Shown here: one piece after another, positions 24,607-33,258 of the stretch
How the letters are laid out: every line of letters begins with the position of its first letter
Position numbering within the stretch: the stretch's first letter is position 1
Assembly: GCA_016210115.1 (NCBI GenBank)
Contig: JACQUW010000419.1
Location: forward strand, 1 to 64,000
Direction: 5' to 3'
DNA: 64,000 nt
Origin: Deltaproteobacteria bacterium
GTDB taxonomy: Bacteria > Desulfobacterota > Binatia > UBA9968
Made by a program: the position numbers and the translations under genes
Notes under the pieces: model-generated
Seen by the model: the letters and a program-made list of their open reading frames with translations, nothing else
Database searches by the model: none
What the model was told of the DNA's origin: nothing

Positions 24607-26847
24607 TTAGCTTGTTGACGGAACTTTGATCCTTGTGTCCCAGAGAATCCCTTCGCCGCCGAGACTCGGCGCGAAGAGATCTACCTGCACCTGCGTGGCG
24701 CATCCAGGACAGAAGTAGACGTGGTACTCGCCGATATAAGGCTCGCCGGACGGCAGGGGATTAGGCATAAAGTCGTTTAGATCCACGACGCGGTGCAGCG
24801 CGTAGAGCTTGTAATTTTCGTCCGCGCTGCAGAACAGATGCCCGCAGCGGTTGCACCGGATCACGGATCGCTTTCCTCCCTTAACGATTTCGAGCGTCGC
24901 ATTGAACCGCACTGCCGTTTGCCACTCGCCGTTTCCTTCTCCATCCAGCGAGCTCGTCCTCCCTGAAGGAGGCGCTCCCTGGCTCCGGCGCGTCTCGCGG
25001 ATCTCTTGCCTTCGCTCCGCAGTCGCCTGTTCCTCAACGCCGTCCTCTGTTTCATTGAAAATCACGCCATAGATCCGCTCAGCGGTCTCACGGCTTAACC
25101 ACCCTCTGCGGTAATCACCGAGCACCGCCTCCGGCTCCCGGTCTATAGGATCGCCGAAGCCGCCTCCACCCGCGACATAGTCGACAAGCAGACTTCCTTC
25201 AGGCAACGCGATCCTCTCGGGAACGCCCTGGGGATGGTACATCTTACCCCATTCTCCAGAGCGGATTGCGGACACTTCCGGGTATTCTCCCCTCCTGACG
25301 CGTTCGAGCATTTCGAGACCCGTCTGTGCCATCAGCCGCATCGAGCCGATTCCCGTCGGATAGCCACCGGAAAGGCCGAACCCGCCCTGCGCCAGACCGC
25401 CATACGGTTTGTAGTCGACGCTGCAGTCTTTAGAGCCGTAAACAAGGTAGATCCGATAACTTCCCAGACCTCCCCGGAATTTCCCAAAGCCGCTGCCGTC
25501 GCGATTGTGTCCCCGGGTAAAGTAAAGAAACGGGTATTGCATCTCAATCCATTCGATGTCGGTGATGCCGGCCGAGGGGATGTTCATGTGCCCCCCTGAA
25601 TTGACCCCATCGCGGTAAGGCGCCGCGCCCATGCCCGCGCCGTGGATGTCGTAAAGACCCTGCGCGACTCTTATTCCCTCGCGCGTGTGCCCCCCGTAAA
25701 AGTATCCCGGACCGCCGACGAATTCGAGATTGCCGGTCGTGGAACCGTTAACATCCTCGTCACGGCCCGCGGCGTAAAGCATCTTCGCCACGCACTCGCA
25801 CACGGTAGAGACGAGCACGTTGCCGATCCGAGGACCGGCGCCGCAGGCCGCCGGAAACCGGCAATTTAAGATCGTTCCCTCGGGAACTGAGATCTCTACC
25901 GGGCGCATTTTGCCATCGCTCCAGGGAACGTTCCAAAAAAGCGTATTGGTCAGGGCCAGAGCAATGTGAGCAATCGTGCTCGGCAGGGTCGAATTGTGAT
26001 CGGTGTCGGTCTGGGGACTGGTGCCGGAGAAATCGAAATGAAGCCTGTCTTTCTCTTTCACCATCGTGCAAAAGAGCTGCTGGGCCACTCCCTTACGGGT
26101 CTTGCGGTCCAGAGTGGTCACGTACTGGCGCGCAACCCACGTCCCGTCGGGCATAGAGCGCAGCTTTGCCCGCGCCTTGTTCTCCGAGTCCTCGATCATC
26201 TTTTCGCCCGCGGCACGCACAAAACTCAGGCCGAACTTCTCGACCAGACCGAGATAACGCTTGGCGCACACATTGTTTCCGGCGATCATCGCCTTGAGAT
26301 CGAGCCCGACATATTGCGGGTCCCGGCACTGGCCGGTCAGCGTTTTAAAGACATCCTCGCGGAATTCTCCCCGCTCGACCACCTTGAGCCCTGGAATGCA
26401 GATTCCCTCATGGTAGATTTCGTAGGCTTCGCCGCGCAGGAGGCCGCCCGTATCGGCGGTATGCGTGCTGGTGGCGGTCCAGGCGATAAGCTCGTTCCGG
26501 TAAAAGATGGGTTTGACCACCATCATGTCGTACGTGTGGGAGCCCGCGATGTACGGGTCATTGAAGAAGATCTGATCCCCGTCGTAAAAACCGGGCGATT
26601 TGCCGAACCACTGGATCAAGCTGTGGATGGCGTCGGATGTAGCCGCCGCGAACCTGAGATGTCCGGAGCAGGCAAGCACCATGGTTCCCTTTTCATTATA
26701 AAACGAGCTCATGCATTCCCCGCCCTGCGAAACAATCGGGGAAGCCGTAACCCGCTGCAGGGTCATTCGCCCTTCCTCGCCAATGGCCCAAAGGCGGTGA
26801 AAAAACATTTCATAACGGACTGGATCTACAGCCGCGACTTTTTTCAT
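24607..26847 (-). CDS. HyuB-type carboxylase/hydrolase subunit fused to an acetone carboxylase gamma-like zinc domain
   Basis: Residues 1 to about 560 are hydantoinase B/oxoprolinase-like (acetone carboxylase alpha family): VRYEMFFHRLWAIGEEGRMT, YDGDQIFFNDPYIAGSHTYD and GFGKFRGGLGSYRIYLVYGS are conserved stretches, and VDYVAGGGGFGDPIDREPE is the family's end motif. After a low-complexity linker, the last 100 residues form a separate zinc domain with C-NR-C-GHLF-C (Cys665, 668, 673) and FCPGC (Cys713, 716), matching the gamma subunit of acetone/acetophenone carboxylases. Such fusions make ATP-dependent carboxylases plausible. GGGAG precedes ATG 26847. The HyuA-type partner lies just upstream. 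Confidence 0.88.
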   Translation of the reverse strand: MKKVAAVDPVRYEMFFHRLWAIGEEGRMTLQRVTASPIVSQGGECMSSFYNEKGTMVLACSGHLRFAAATSDAIHSLIQWFGKSPGFYDGDQIFFNDPYIAGSHTYDMMVVKPIFYRNELIAWTATSTHTADTGGLLRGEAYEIYHEGICIPGLKVVERGEFREDVFKTLTGQCRDPQYVGLDLKAMIAGNNVCAKRYLGLVEKFGLSFVRAAGEKMIEDSENKARAKLRSMPDGTWVARQYVTTLDRKTRKGVAQQLFCTMVKEKDRLHFDFSGTSPQTDTDHNSTLPSTIAHIALALTNTLFWNVPWSDGKMRPVEISVPEGTILNCRFPAACGAGPRIGNVLVSTVCECVAKMLYAAGRDEDVNGSTTGNLEFVGGPGYFYGGHTREGIRVAQGLYDIHGAGMGAAPYRDGVNSGGHMNIPSAGITDIEWIEMQYPFLYFTRGHNRDGSGFGKFRGGLGSYRIYLVYGSKDCSVDYKPYGGLAQGGFGLSGGYPTGIGSMRLMAQTGLEMLERVRRGEYPEVSAIRSGEWGKMYHPQGVPERIALPEGSLLVDYVAGGGGFGDPIDREPEAVLGDYRRGWLSRETAERIYGVIFNETEDGVEEQATAERRQEIRETRRSQGAPPSGRTSSLDGEGNGEWQTAVRFNATLEIVKGGKRSVIRCNRCGHLFCSADENYKLYALHRVVDLNDFMPNPLPSGEPYIGEYHVYFCPGCATQVQVDLFAPSLGGEGILWDTRIKVPSTS

Positions 26848-26890
26848 CACTTTCTCCCTAACCCTCATGTTTCGGTCTCGTTGAGCTTTC

Positions 26891-29002
26891 TCAACCCACC
26901 TCCATTACAAGATTCATATAATGATCCACGGTGACCTTGAATCCCGGCGGCACAAGAGTCGTCGTGAAGGGCAGCTCGATCACCGCCGGTCCCGTGACCC
27001 GCGCTTCCGGCCCCAGGAGAGCATAGTCGTAAACCTTCGTCTCAATGAGTTCCCGCATGGGACGGGTAAAAAAGACCTTGCGCTTTCCCTTGACGGCGGA
27101 GGCCGCCCTGGAATTTTTGGCCCTGCGCGCCTTCAGCTGAGGCTTGGCAACCAACCCTACGGCATCTACCCTGAGAGCGCTGATTTCTATTCCGGCTTTG
27201 GTGTAACCCGCGCCCACCCCGTAAAGCTCCTCGTATTTTTTCTCAAAGCTCGCCTGAAGCTCAGCCATGCGCTTGTTCGAGAGGCGATCCCATATAACGG
27301 GGAGCTCGACGCCCGCGGTCTGGCGCCGGTAGCGCATGGTAAAAAAGCACCTGAACTCGATCTGACCGCGCTTGAATCCTTCTCCCACCATCGTTTCCAT
27401 CAATTCTTTTTCGATCGATTCGAGTCTCTGGTTGACGACTTCAGGATCAGTCGGAAGAACGTACTGGCAACTCATCACCCGCGTGTGGATGACGTCCGCG
27501 GCGGCGACTCCGAAAGCGGAGAAGACCGGAGAGGTCGAAAAGATGTAGATCCTTTTCACGCCCAACTCCGCGGCGAAGCCGGCGGCGTGAACCGGACCGG
27601 CGCCGCCGAACGCGTAGATCACGAACTCCTCAGGCAAGTATCCAGTCCGCACCACCTGCCGGCGAATCAGGTCCGACATTTTGGCGTTGACAATGTCGTA
27701 AACACCGGCGGCGGCCTCGACGGCGTTCATTTTTAGCGGGCGAGCGATGTTGGCTTCGATCGCTTTACGCGCCTTCTCCAGGTTGAGGACCTTTTTTCCA
27801 CCGAGAAAATAATTCGGGTCGATGATGCCCAGCACCAGGTCGGCATCGGTTACGGTCACCTCTTCGCCGCCGGAGTCATAGCAGACCGGCCCCGGGCTTG
27901 CGCCGGCGCTTTTGGGTCCGACCAGGAGACGTCCGGTCTCAGAGTCAACCCGAGCAATCGTGCCGCCGCCGGCGCCGATGGACTCGATATCGATAATCGG
28001 CTGCAGTATTCGAAAACGCTCGACGATCGGTTCCTGCGCGTATCTCCAATAGTTCTCCGTGATCAGACCCACGTCGAAACTCGTTCCTCCCATGTCGGTG
28101 GTGATCACGTTCTTGTGGCGGAGCAAACCGGCAACATAGGCTGACGCGATCATCCCTCCCGCCGGACCCGATTGGAGATTGGCAATAGCGCTGACATGAT
28201 CTTTGTGCGCTACGCCCCCGTTTCCCTGCATGATCAGCAGCGGCCCTTGAAGGTTCGCGGTTTGCAGGCTCTTTTGCAGGTCACCGAGATAGCGCTCGAC
28301 CGTGGGACCAAGATAACTATTGATGATGGCCGTATTGGCGCGGGCGTATTCTCCTGCAACCTGCGATAACGCGCTTCCAAAAGTCCAGTAGACTCTCTTT
28401 GACGGGTCGGCTTCCAGAGCAAGACTCCGGATCTGTTCCTCGTGGGCGGGGTTGGCCCAGGCGTGAAGGAGGCTCACGGCAATGGCGTGAACGCTTTCCT
28501 CCTCGATCAGACGGCGGATCGCTTCCATGACGTCCGCCCGGTTCAGGGGAGTGATCTCCTCGCCCCAATAAGTCATCCGCTCGCGGACGCCGATGACGCG
28601 TTCGCGTGGAACAATCGGCTCCGGCTTGGTTACATAAGTGACGTGCCGTATCTCTTCTTCTGAAAGTCCGTCCACGCGGCCGATGGCGCGCATGATCTCG
28701 GTGGTGTCTTCAAATCCCTTGGTCGTGATAAAGCCAACCTTAACGCCACTGTGCGTAATAAGGGCGTTGGTGGCCACCGTGCTGCCATGCTTGAAAAGAG
28801 ACGTGCGGCCGAGAAGTTGCGACCTCTCAATGCCGACCACCCGCGCCGCCTCTGAAAGAGCGTCCATCACGCCCCGGGAGAAATCATCAGGAGTCGTGGG
28901 GGCTTTCGCGGTCCACACCTCGCCGGCTCCGCTCATCACAACCACATCGGTGAAAGTCCCACCGGTGTCCACGCCGACTATGTACTGCTGCTGTGCTGCC
29001 AT
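26891..29002 (-). CDS. HyuA-type subunit (acetone carboxylase beta/hydantoinase A family)
   Basis: A 703-residue ASKHA-fold ATPase subunit. VGVDTGGTFTDVVVMSG is the phosphate-1 loop, VITTDMGGTSFDVGLI the phosphate-2 loop, and VIYAFGGAGPVHAAGFA the adenosine motif. KHGSTVATNALITHSGVKVG and QGNGGVAHKDHVSAIANL are family landmarks. It should supply ATP-driven phosphorylation of a carbonyl substrate or bicarbonate for the partner subunit. The gene runs into the HyuB-gamma fusion with a 43-base gap, one operon. With an adjacent thiolase/DUF35 pair, a ketone-carboxylating pathway is reasonable but not proven. Confidence 0.93.
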   Translation of the reverse strand: MAAQQQYIVGVDTGGTFTDVVVMSGAGEVWTAKAPTTPDDFSRGVMDALSEAARVVGIERSQLLGRTSLFKHGSTVATNALITHSGVKVGFITTKGFEDTTEIMRAIGRVDGLSEEEIRHVTYVTKPEPIVPRERVIGVRERMTYWGEEITPLNRADVMEAIRRLIEEESVHAIAVSLLHAWANPAHEEQIRSLALEADPSKRVYWTFGSALSQVAGEYARANTAIINSYLGPTVERYLGDLQKSLQTANLQGPLLIMQGNGGVAHKDHVSAIANLQSGPAGGMIASAYVAGLLRHKNVITTDMGGTSFDVGLITENYWRYAQEPIVERFRILQPIIDIESIGAGGGTIARVDSETGRLLVGPKSAGASPGPVCYDSGGEEVTVTDADLVLGIIDPNYFLGGKKVLNLEKARKAIEANIARPLKMNAVEAAAGVYDIVNAKMSDLIRRQVVRTGYLPEEFVIYAFGGAGPVHAAGFAAELGVKRIYIFSTSPVFSAFGVAAADVIHTRVMSCQYVLPTDPEVVNQRLESIEKELMETMVGEGFKRGQIEFRCFFTMRYRRQTAGVELPVIWDRLSNKRMAELQASFEKKYEELYGVGAGYTKAGIEISALRVDAVGLVAKPQLKARRAKNSRAASAVKGKRKVFFTRPMRELIETKVYDYALLGPEARVTGPAVIELPFTTTLVPPGFKVTVDHYMNLVMEVG

Positions 29003-29139
29003 TAATGCTTCCTTTCTCGGTATCGTCTTCAGCAGACATATGAGAAAGGGCCTCTGGTTGTCAAGGCAGAGGAAAGCGAGAGACGAGGGGTTCAGAAGAA
29101 ACGAGCACTGATGTGAAAAATTGGAAGCTACGAACCGTA

Positions 29140-29211
29140 GTTCAAGACGTTCAAGCCGTTTAAGCCGTTCAAAACGTTTTGAACGGTTGGAACTGTTTGA
29201 ACGAATGGAAC
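29140..29211. repeat. Palindromic array of eight 9-bp units
   Basis: Four units of GTTCAAGCC type (GTTCAAGAC, GTTCAAGCC, GTTTAAGCC, GTTCAAAAC) run to 29175, followed by four of the reversed type (GTTTTGAAC, GGTTGGAAC, TGTTTGAAC, GAATGGAAC) to 29211. The centre at 29165-29186 is a perfect 22-bp palindrome. The array lies in the 230-base gap between the HyuA and aldolase genes; it could fold into a long hairpin at the 3' end of the aldolase-side leader or bind a dimeric protein cooperatively. Confidence 0.8.
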
Positions 29212-29232
29212 GCTATTTCTGAATAGCGCAAG

Positions 29233-29937
29233 CTAGAGCACTCCGACCGTCCGCCCCTTGTGAATGTAGTGCTGCCAGAGCTTGCCGGCGCGGTAATCGG
29301 AGCGGCCATAACTTGCGCGCAACGCAGATACCTCCTCTGGATTTAGCGGCAGCAAAGCACCCAGCGCGGTGGCGTAGAGCAGGCTTCGGGCATTCTCCTC
29401 AAAGTCGAGACAGTCCATGAACAGCTCCTGCATACTGCGAGAGACGACCACCGTACCATGCGCGCGCAACAGGCAGACTCCGTGAGTCCCGAGCGTTTGC
29501 ATCATCGCGCGCCCCTGTTCGTCCGTCCGAATATGCGTCGTGTCCGGATGGATAGGAACCTCATCCGCGAAACGATACGCGAAGTTGCGCACAGCGAGCA
29601 GAGGCCGGTCCACCACCGAGAATAGAGTCGAGATCGTGGGATGACCATGGCAAACCGTCAGCGCATCGGGACGGGCGCGATACACGCAGGTATGCAGCGC
29701 CGTCTCAGCCGGCGCCGGTCCTTTGCCTTCCAGAACCTTCCCATCGATATCGACCACCAGGATATCGTCTGCCGTAATGGCCGCGCGGCTCGTGTCCCTC
29801 GGCTGGATCAGAACGCGGTCGGTCCCGGGTATACGGGCGCTGACGTGGCCGCTAAAATCCATAATGCCCTGCATCACAAGCAGGCGCGTGCAAGTGGCAA
29901 TCTCTTCTCGCAGGCGGGTAATTTGTGCGTCAGACAT
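29233..29937 (-). CDS. Class II aldolase/adducin-family protein
   Basis: About 234 residues of the class II (zinc) aldolase fold: MSDAQITRLREEIATCTRLL, MDFSGHVSARIPGTDRVLIQ, TVCHGHPTISTLF and VCLLRAHGTVVVSRSMQE carry the histidine metal ligands, with a Glu in the PAETALHTCVYRARPD motif. Members are fuculose-phosphate aldolases, ribulose-phosphate epimerases or decarboxylases of 3-keto acids. Here it probably cleaves or decarboxylates a hydroxy- or keto-acid of the nearby pathway. I start at ATG 29937, after an AGG-containing site; an upstream in-frame start at 29985 adds only a Lys-rich, non-conserved leader. Confidence 0.88.
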   Translation of the reverse strand: MSDAQITRLREEIATCTRLLVMQGIMDFSGHVSARIPGTDRVLIQPRDTSRAAITADDILVVDIDGKVLEGKGPAPAETALHTCVYRARPDALTVCHGHPTISTLFSVVDRPLLAVRNFAYRFADEVPIHPDTTHIRTDEQGRAMMQTLGTHGVCLLRAHGTVVVSRSMQELFMDCLDFEENARSLLYATALGALLPLNPEEVSALRASYGRSDYRAGKLWQHYIHKGRTVGVL

Positions 29938-30045
29938 GAAGACCTCGCTTTCTTTTGAGGCTGGAGTTTTTTTCTTTTCGCGCAAGGCTATCCAATACGC
30001 TCTCGCCTGTCAATGCGCCGTTGTCCCCGTCTCTGCGAGACTCCT

Positions 30046-31077
30046 TCAATTGCTCAAAAGCTTTTTCATCCTTTCGATCACCTCAGGCGGCTGATCGATG
30101 ACTTCTTTTGCAAGCTGTTCGAGCTCTGCCCCGTCGATCGGGTCGATCTCCAGCTTTCTCTTCTTTGCCTCCTCCAAAAATTTGGCATCTTGGACCGATT
30201 TGCTGAAAGCTTCACGCAGTAACTTTTGTCTTTCCGTGGGCAAACCGGGAGGCGCCACGATCGGTCTCCCAATATCTCCACCCGCCAACACGACGGTCGC
30301 CAAACGGCGGCCTGCCTCGGGTGTCTTGAACCTGTCCATGAGCTCGTAAATCGTCGGCACGTCAGGCAGCCGGCCGTCTTTTTTCTTCCCCGTTTGGAGC
30401 AGCACGCGGACAAACCCTTTCTTCCGCCAGGTCGTGAACGGCTCACGGGCAAAGAAGGCTGTAATGGAGAAAGACCGGCACTGGATCTCCCCTCTTTCAA
30501 CGGCCAAATCGATTTCCCCACCGCCCTGGTAACCCAAAACAACGTTGAACTTCATTCCAAAAATCTCTTCTAGCAGTTTGGGCAAATAGTACGCGGCGAC
30601 TCCGGTCCCGGTTGATCCGCACTTGGGCGGCTCCGCGGCGGCGCGAATGTCGTCCATGGATCTGTAGGCAGTATCGGCCCTCATATAAAGCAAGTAGTTC
30701 GAGGTAACCGTGTTCCCGATCCAGGAGAATTTTTTCCAATCGTATTGAACCACGGTCCGACCGACCAGTTGGTCAAAATAGAGAGCGGGAAAAATCGCCC
30801 CCAGAGTCAAGCCGTCAGGCTTCGCCACACTGTAGACGAAGTTTGCCGCGATCATGGAACCCCCACCGCTCATATTCTGGACGATGACGTTCGGGTTCCC
30901 AGGAATGTATTTAGGCAGGAACTGGGCGAGAAGCCGCGCATAAAGATCGTAAGCGTCCCCTGCTTTTGTGCCCACGACGACCGTCATGGTTTTGCCATGA
31001 AAAAATGATGTCTGAGCTTCAACGCCCGAACTCCAGGTGAGGAGAAGCATCAAGCAGACGAAGATAAGGTTTTGCAT
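30046..31077 (-). CDS. Tripartite tricarboxylate transporter-type substrate-binding protein
   Basis: A 343-residue secreted binding protein: signal peptide MQNLIFVCLMLLLTWSSG with cleavage near VEA/Q, then FHGKTMTVVVGTKAGDAYDL, LPKYIPGNPNVIVQNMSGGG, NFVYSVAKPDGLTLGAI and the C-terminal APPGLPTERQKLLREAF region. This is the TctC/Bug fold that binds carboxylates in the periplasm. GGAGG precedes the ATG. No membrane components lie nearby, as for most members of this expanded family. It is a paralogue of the gene at 1-428, with which it shares the VQNM-GxGS and KPDGLTLG motifs. Confidence 0.92.
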   Translation of the reverse strand: MQNLIFVCLMLLLTWSSGVEAQTSFFHGKTMTVVVGTKAGDAYDLYARLLAQFLPKYIPGNPNVIVQNMSGGGSMIAANFVYSVAKPDGLTLGAIFPALYFDQLVGRTVVQYDWKKFSWIGNTVTSNYLLYMRADTAYRSMDDIRAAAEPPKCGSTGTGVAAYYLPKLLEEIFGMKFNVVLGYQGGGEIDLAVERGEIQCRSFSITAFFAREPFTTWRKKGFVRVLLQTGKKKDGRLPDVPTIYELMDRFKTPEAGRRLATVVLAGGDIGRPIVAPPGLPTERQKLLREAFSKSVQDAKFLEEAKKRKLEIDPIDGAELEQLAKEVIDQPPEVIERMKKLLSN

Positions 31078-31121
31078 AAAGCGGCCTCCGGGTATTGTGA
31101 GGGTTAAAAAGCAGTTTACAC

Positions 31122-31166
31122 ACCCCTCACCCTGGCCCTTATATTATCTCCCGCAAGAGAGAGGGA
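31122..31166. repeat. REP-like element (CCCCTCACCCTGGCCCT family)
   Basis: ACCCCTCACCCTGGCCCTT is followed by TCTCCCGCAAGAGAGAGGGA, a short hairpin. A related sequence in the other direction occurs at 47603-47639. The rest of the 290-base gap (31167-31367) contains a CTCCCCTCCCTTGACGGTAG segment of similar nature and no gene. Confidence 0.5.
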
Positions 31167-31367
31167 ATCTAACAAATCTCCCCTCCCTTGACGGTAGGGA
31201 TGAAGAGGTGGGTGATTTATGTCAACACGTTTGTGCTTTCGCTATAGAATCTAAGTCTGCGAAATCTACTGCTGGCTGCGCCGAATGTAAAGGGAAAACT
31301 TCGGGGAGATACCGATTACCGCGGCTATTTTCCCCGCGGCAGCTCTTAAAGCTGTCCCGGAAACAGC

Positions 31368-32900
31368 TTAAGGCGTCGGGTCAGGAAGAGGCGTACTGAG
31401 TACCTCGCGAACTTTGCGTGCCAGGAGCGTCGATGTGAACGGCTTCTCAAGGAAGGGCACGTTTGGATCGAGCACGCCGTGTTGAAGAACTGTGTTAATC
31501 GCATAACCGGACATATAAAGCACTTTCATCTCGGGACGGAATGCCCCCAGCTCTCCGGCGAGCCGCCGGCCATCCATTTGCGGCATGACGAGATCCGTGA
31601 TCATTAAGTGTATCGGCCCTGGATATTGCTCACAGCTCCGGATGGCTTCGTCGGCGCTGGATGCGACAAGCACCCGGTAGCCTTTTTGCTCGAGCGACAC
31701 GCGAACCAGATCCCGCAACGGCTCCTCATGTTCCACCACCAGGATGGTCTCGCCGCCGCCTGGAGAGGTCAGGTGTTCCCGGTCTTTTCGTCGTATTTCA
31801 ACCTCTTCTTCAACGCGTGGCAGGTAAATTTTGAATACTGTACCCTTCCCCGGTTCGCTGTACACCAAGATACTACCCCGGCCTTGCTTGACGGCTCCGT
31901 AGACTGCCGCGAGTCCGAGTCCCGTTCCCTTCCCATGCTCCTTCGTAGTAAAAAAAGGGTCAAAGATCCGGGAACGTGTTTCAGCGTCCATCCCCAATCC
32001 CGTGTCGCTGAACGAAAGCATCACGTAGGGACCAGGCTCGACTTCAATATGCGCCCGCGCGTAATTCTCATCCAGCTCCACGTTAGCCGTTTCAATCATA
32101 AGCTTGCCGCCGTTGGGCATCGCGTCCCGAGCGTTGACGGCTAAGTTCAGAATAACCTGCTCAATTTGCCCCTGTTCGGCCCTTACGCGGCCCAATTGCG
32201 GATCGAGCGCTATCGTTACATCGATGTGCTGTCCAAGGAGACGCTTAACTATTTTTTCCAGAGTGATGATAATGGCATTGAGATCCAAGACTTTCGGCTG
32301 CAAGACCTTCTTTTGACTGAACGTCAAGAGCTGGCGCGTGAGCGAAGCGGCCAGTTTCCCGGCTTTCTTGATTTCCTCAGCATCTTTGCGCCGGGGGTCG
32401 TCCGGGCCAAGATCATTCAACAGAAGATCGGAGTAACCGATAATCGTCGTCAGAAGGTTGTTAAAATCGTGCGCGATGCCTCCTGCGAGTAGACCCAGGG
32501 CCTCCATTTTCTGCGATTGACGAAGTTGTTCCTCCAGGTTTTTTCGTTCGGTGATGTCGCGGACCGTCGCGATAACGAGATGCCCTTCTTCTGTTTCTAT
32601 AGGGCTCAGGCTGATATCCGCGGAAAACTCAGTGCCATCCTTTCGCAGGCCGATTAGCCCTTGAGCTCCACCCATGGGCCGGTTGCGGGGAGCCAGGGCA
32701 TAGCTCTCACGATAAGCAAGGTGACTGTCGCGAAGGCGCGCCGGCATGAGAGTCTCAATCCGCGTACCGGCAAGTTCTTCCCGGCTGTAACCGAAGAGCT
32801 TCTGAGCCTGTGTGTTCGAAATAAGTATTTTTCCGGCGGAATCGACGACCAAAACGCCGTCAGGAGCCGATTCGATGATCTTATAGAACTCGCTCTCCAT
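31368..32900 (-). CDS. Hybrid sensor histidine kinase (PAS-HisKA-HATPase-receiver)
   Basis: A soluble 510-residue protein. Residues 5-118 are a PAS domain (ESAPDGVLVVDSAGKILISN); a HisKA helix has His144 in LLAGGIAHDFNNLLT; the HATPase domain spans about 245-362 (NLAVNARDAMPNGG, SDTGLGMD, KGTGLGLAAVYGAVKQ); residues 385-505 are a receiver domain with phospho-acceptor Asp436 (ITDLVMPQMDG) and Lys487 (EKPF). The receiver's acidic pocket reads VVEHEEP rather than VVEDEEP, so the second metal-binding acid is His391. That could weaken Mg binding and phosphotransfer. No response regulator or output gene is adjacent. Confidence 0.93.
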   Translation of the reverse strand: MESEFYKIIESAPDGVLVVDSAGKILISNTQAQKLFGYSREELAGTRIETLMPARLRDSHLAYRESYALAPRNRPMGGAQGLIGLRKDGTEFSADISLSPIETEEGHLVIATVRDITERKNLEEQLRQSQKMEALGLLAGGIAHDFNNLLTTIIGYSDLLLNDLGPDDPRRKDAEEIKKAGKLAASLTRQLLTFSQKKVLQPKVLDLNAIIITLEKIVKRLLGQHIDVTIALDPQLGRVRAEQGQIEQVILNLAVNARDAMPNGGKLMIETANVELDENYARAHIEVEPGPYVMLSFSDTGLGMDAETRSRIFDPFFTTKEHGKGTGLGLAAVYGAVKQGRGSILVYSEPGKGTVFKIYLPRVEEEVEIRRKDREHLTSPGGGETILVVEHEEPLRDLVRVSLEQKGYRVLVASSADEAIRSCEQYPGPIHLMITDLVMPQMDGRRLAGELGAFRPEMKVLYMSGYAINTVLQHGVLDPNVPFLEKPFTSTLLARKVREVLSTPLPDPTP

Positions 32901-33258
32901 CTGCGCTTATTTGCCGGGGTATGTTTCAGTGACCGAAAAATAATTGTGGCTTATCATCTTGTATCCCGCAATTGAAACCGCCTCTATTTTTAGGAAGACG
33001 CAATTGCTGTACCTGGATTGCTCAAGAGGTAAAAAAACAGCAATTATAGGACGGCAATGATCTCTTTATGACAAAACGGCGCACTTCGCGCCCGCAGTGA
33101 CGATTTTTTCCGGGATTCTTTCGGTTCGTGGTAGCTCCAGCGCTTTGTTTGCCTCTTGGATAGGCAAGTTCTTCCGTTTAGCAGCCGCCCGTGAGGCGCT
33201 ACGCCCGCTCTCTCAGGCGTTCGCTCCCGTTAATTTTTCCGATTAGTGTAGATTTGAA
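32901..33258. other. Intergenic region between kinase and binding-protein genes
   Basis: The 358-base gap holds no supported gene. An AT-rich stretch (32925-33070) next to the kinase start probably contains its promoter; CAATTGAAACC and CAATTATAGG lie within it. The rest is a GC-rich part with GCCGCCCGTGAGGCGC (33183-33198), a short stem. Nothing further is recognised. Confidence 0.35.

Noticed and set aside
25966-26934. 322-codon plus frame
   Set aside because: Antisense shadow of the HyuB-type gene.
29140-29211. CRISPR array
   Set aside because: Units are contiguous 9-mers without spacers and no cas genes are nearby.
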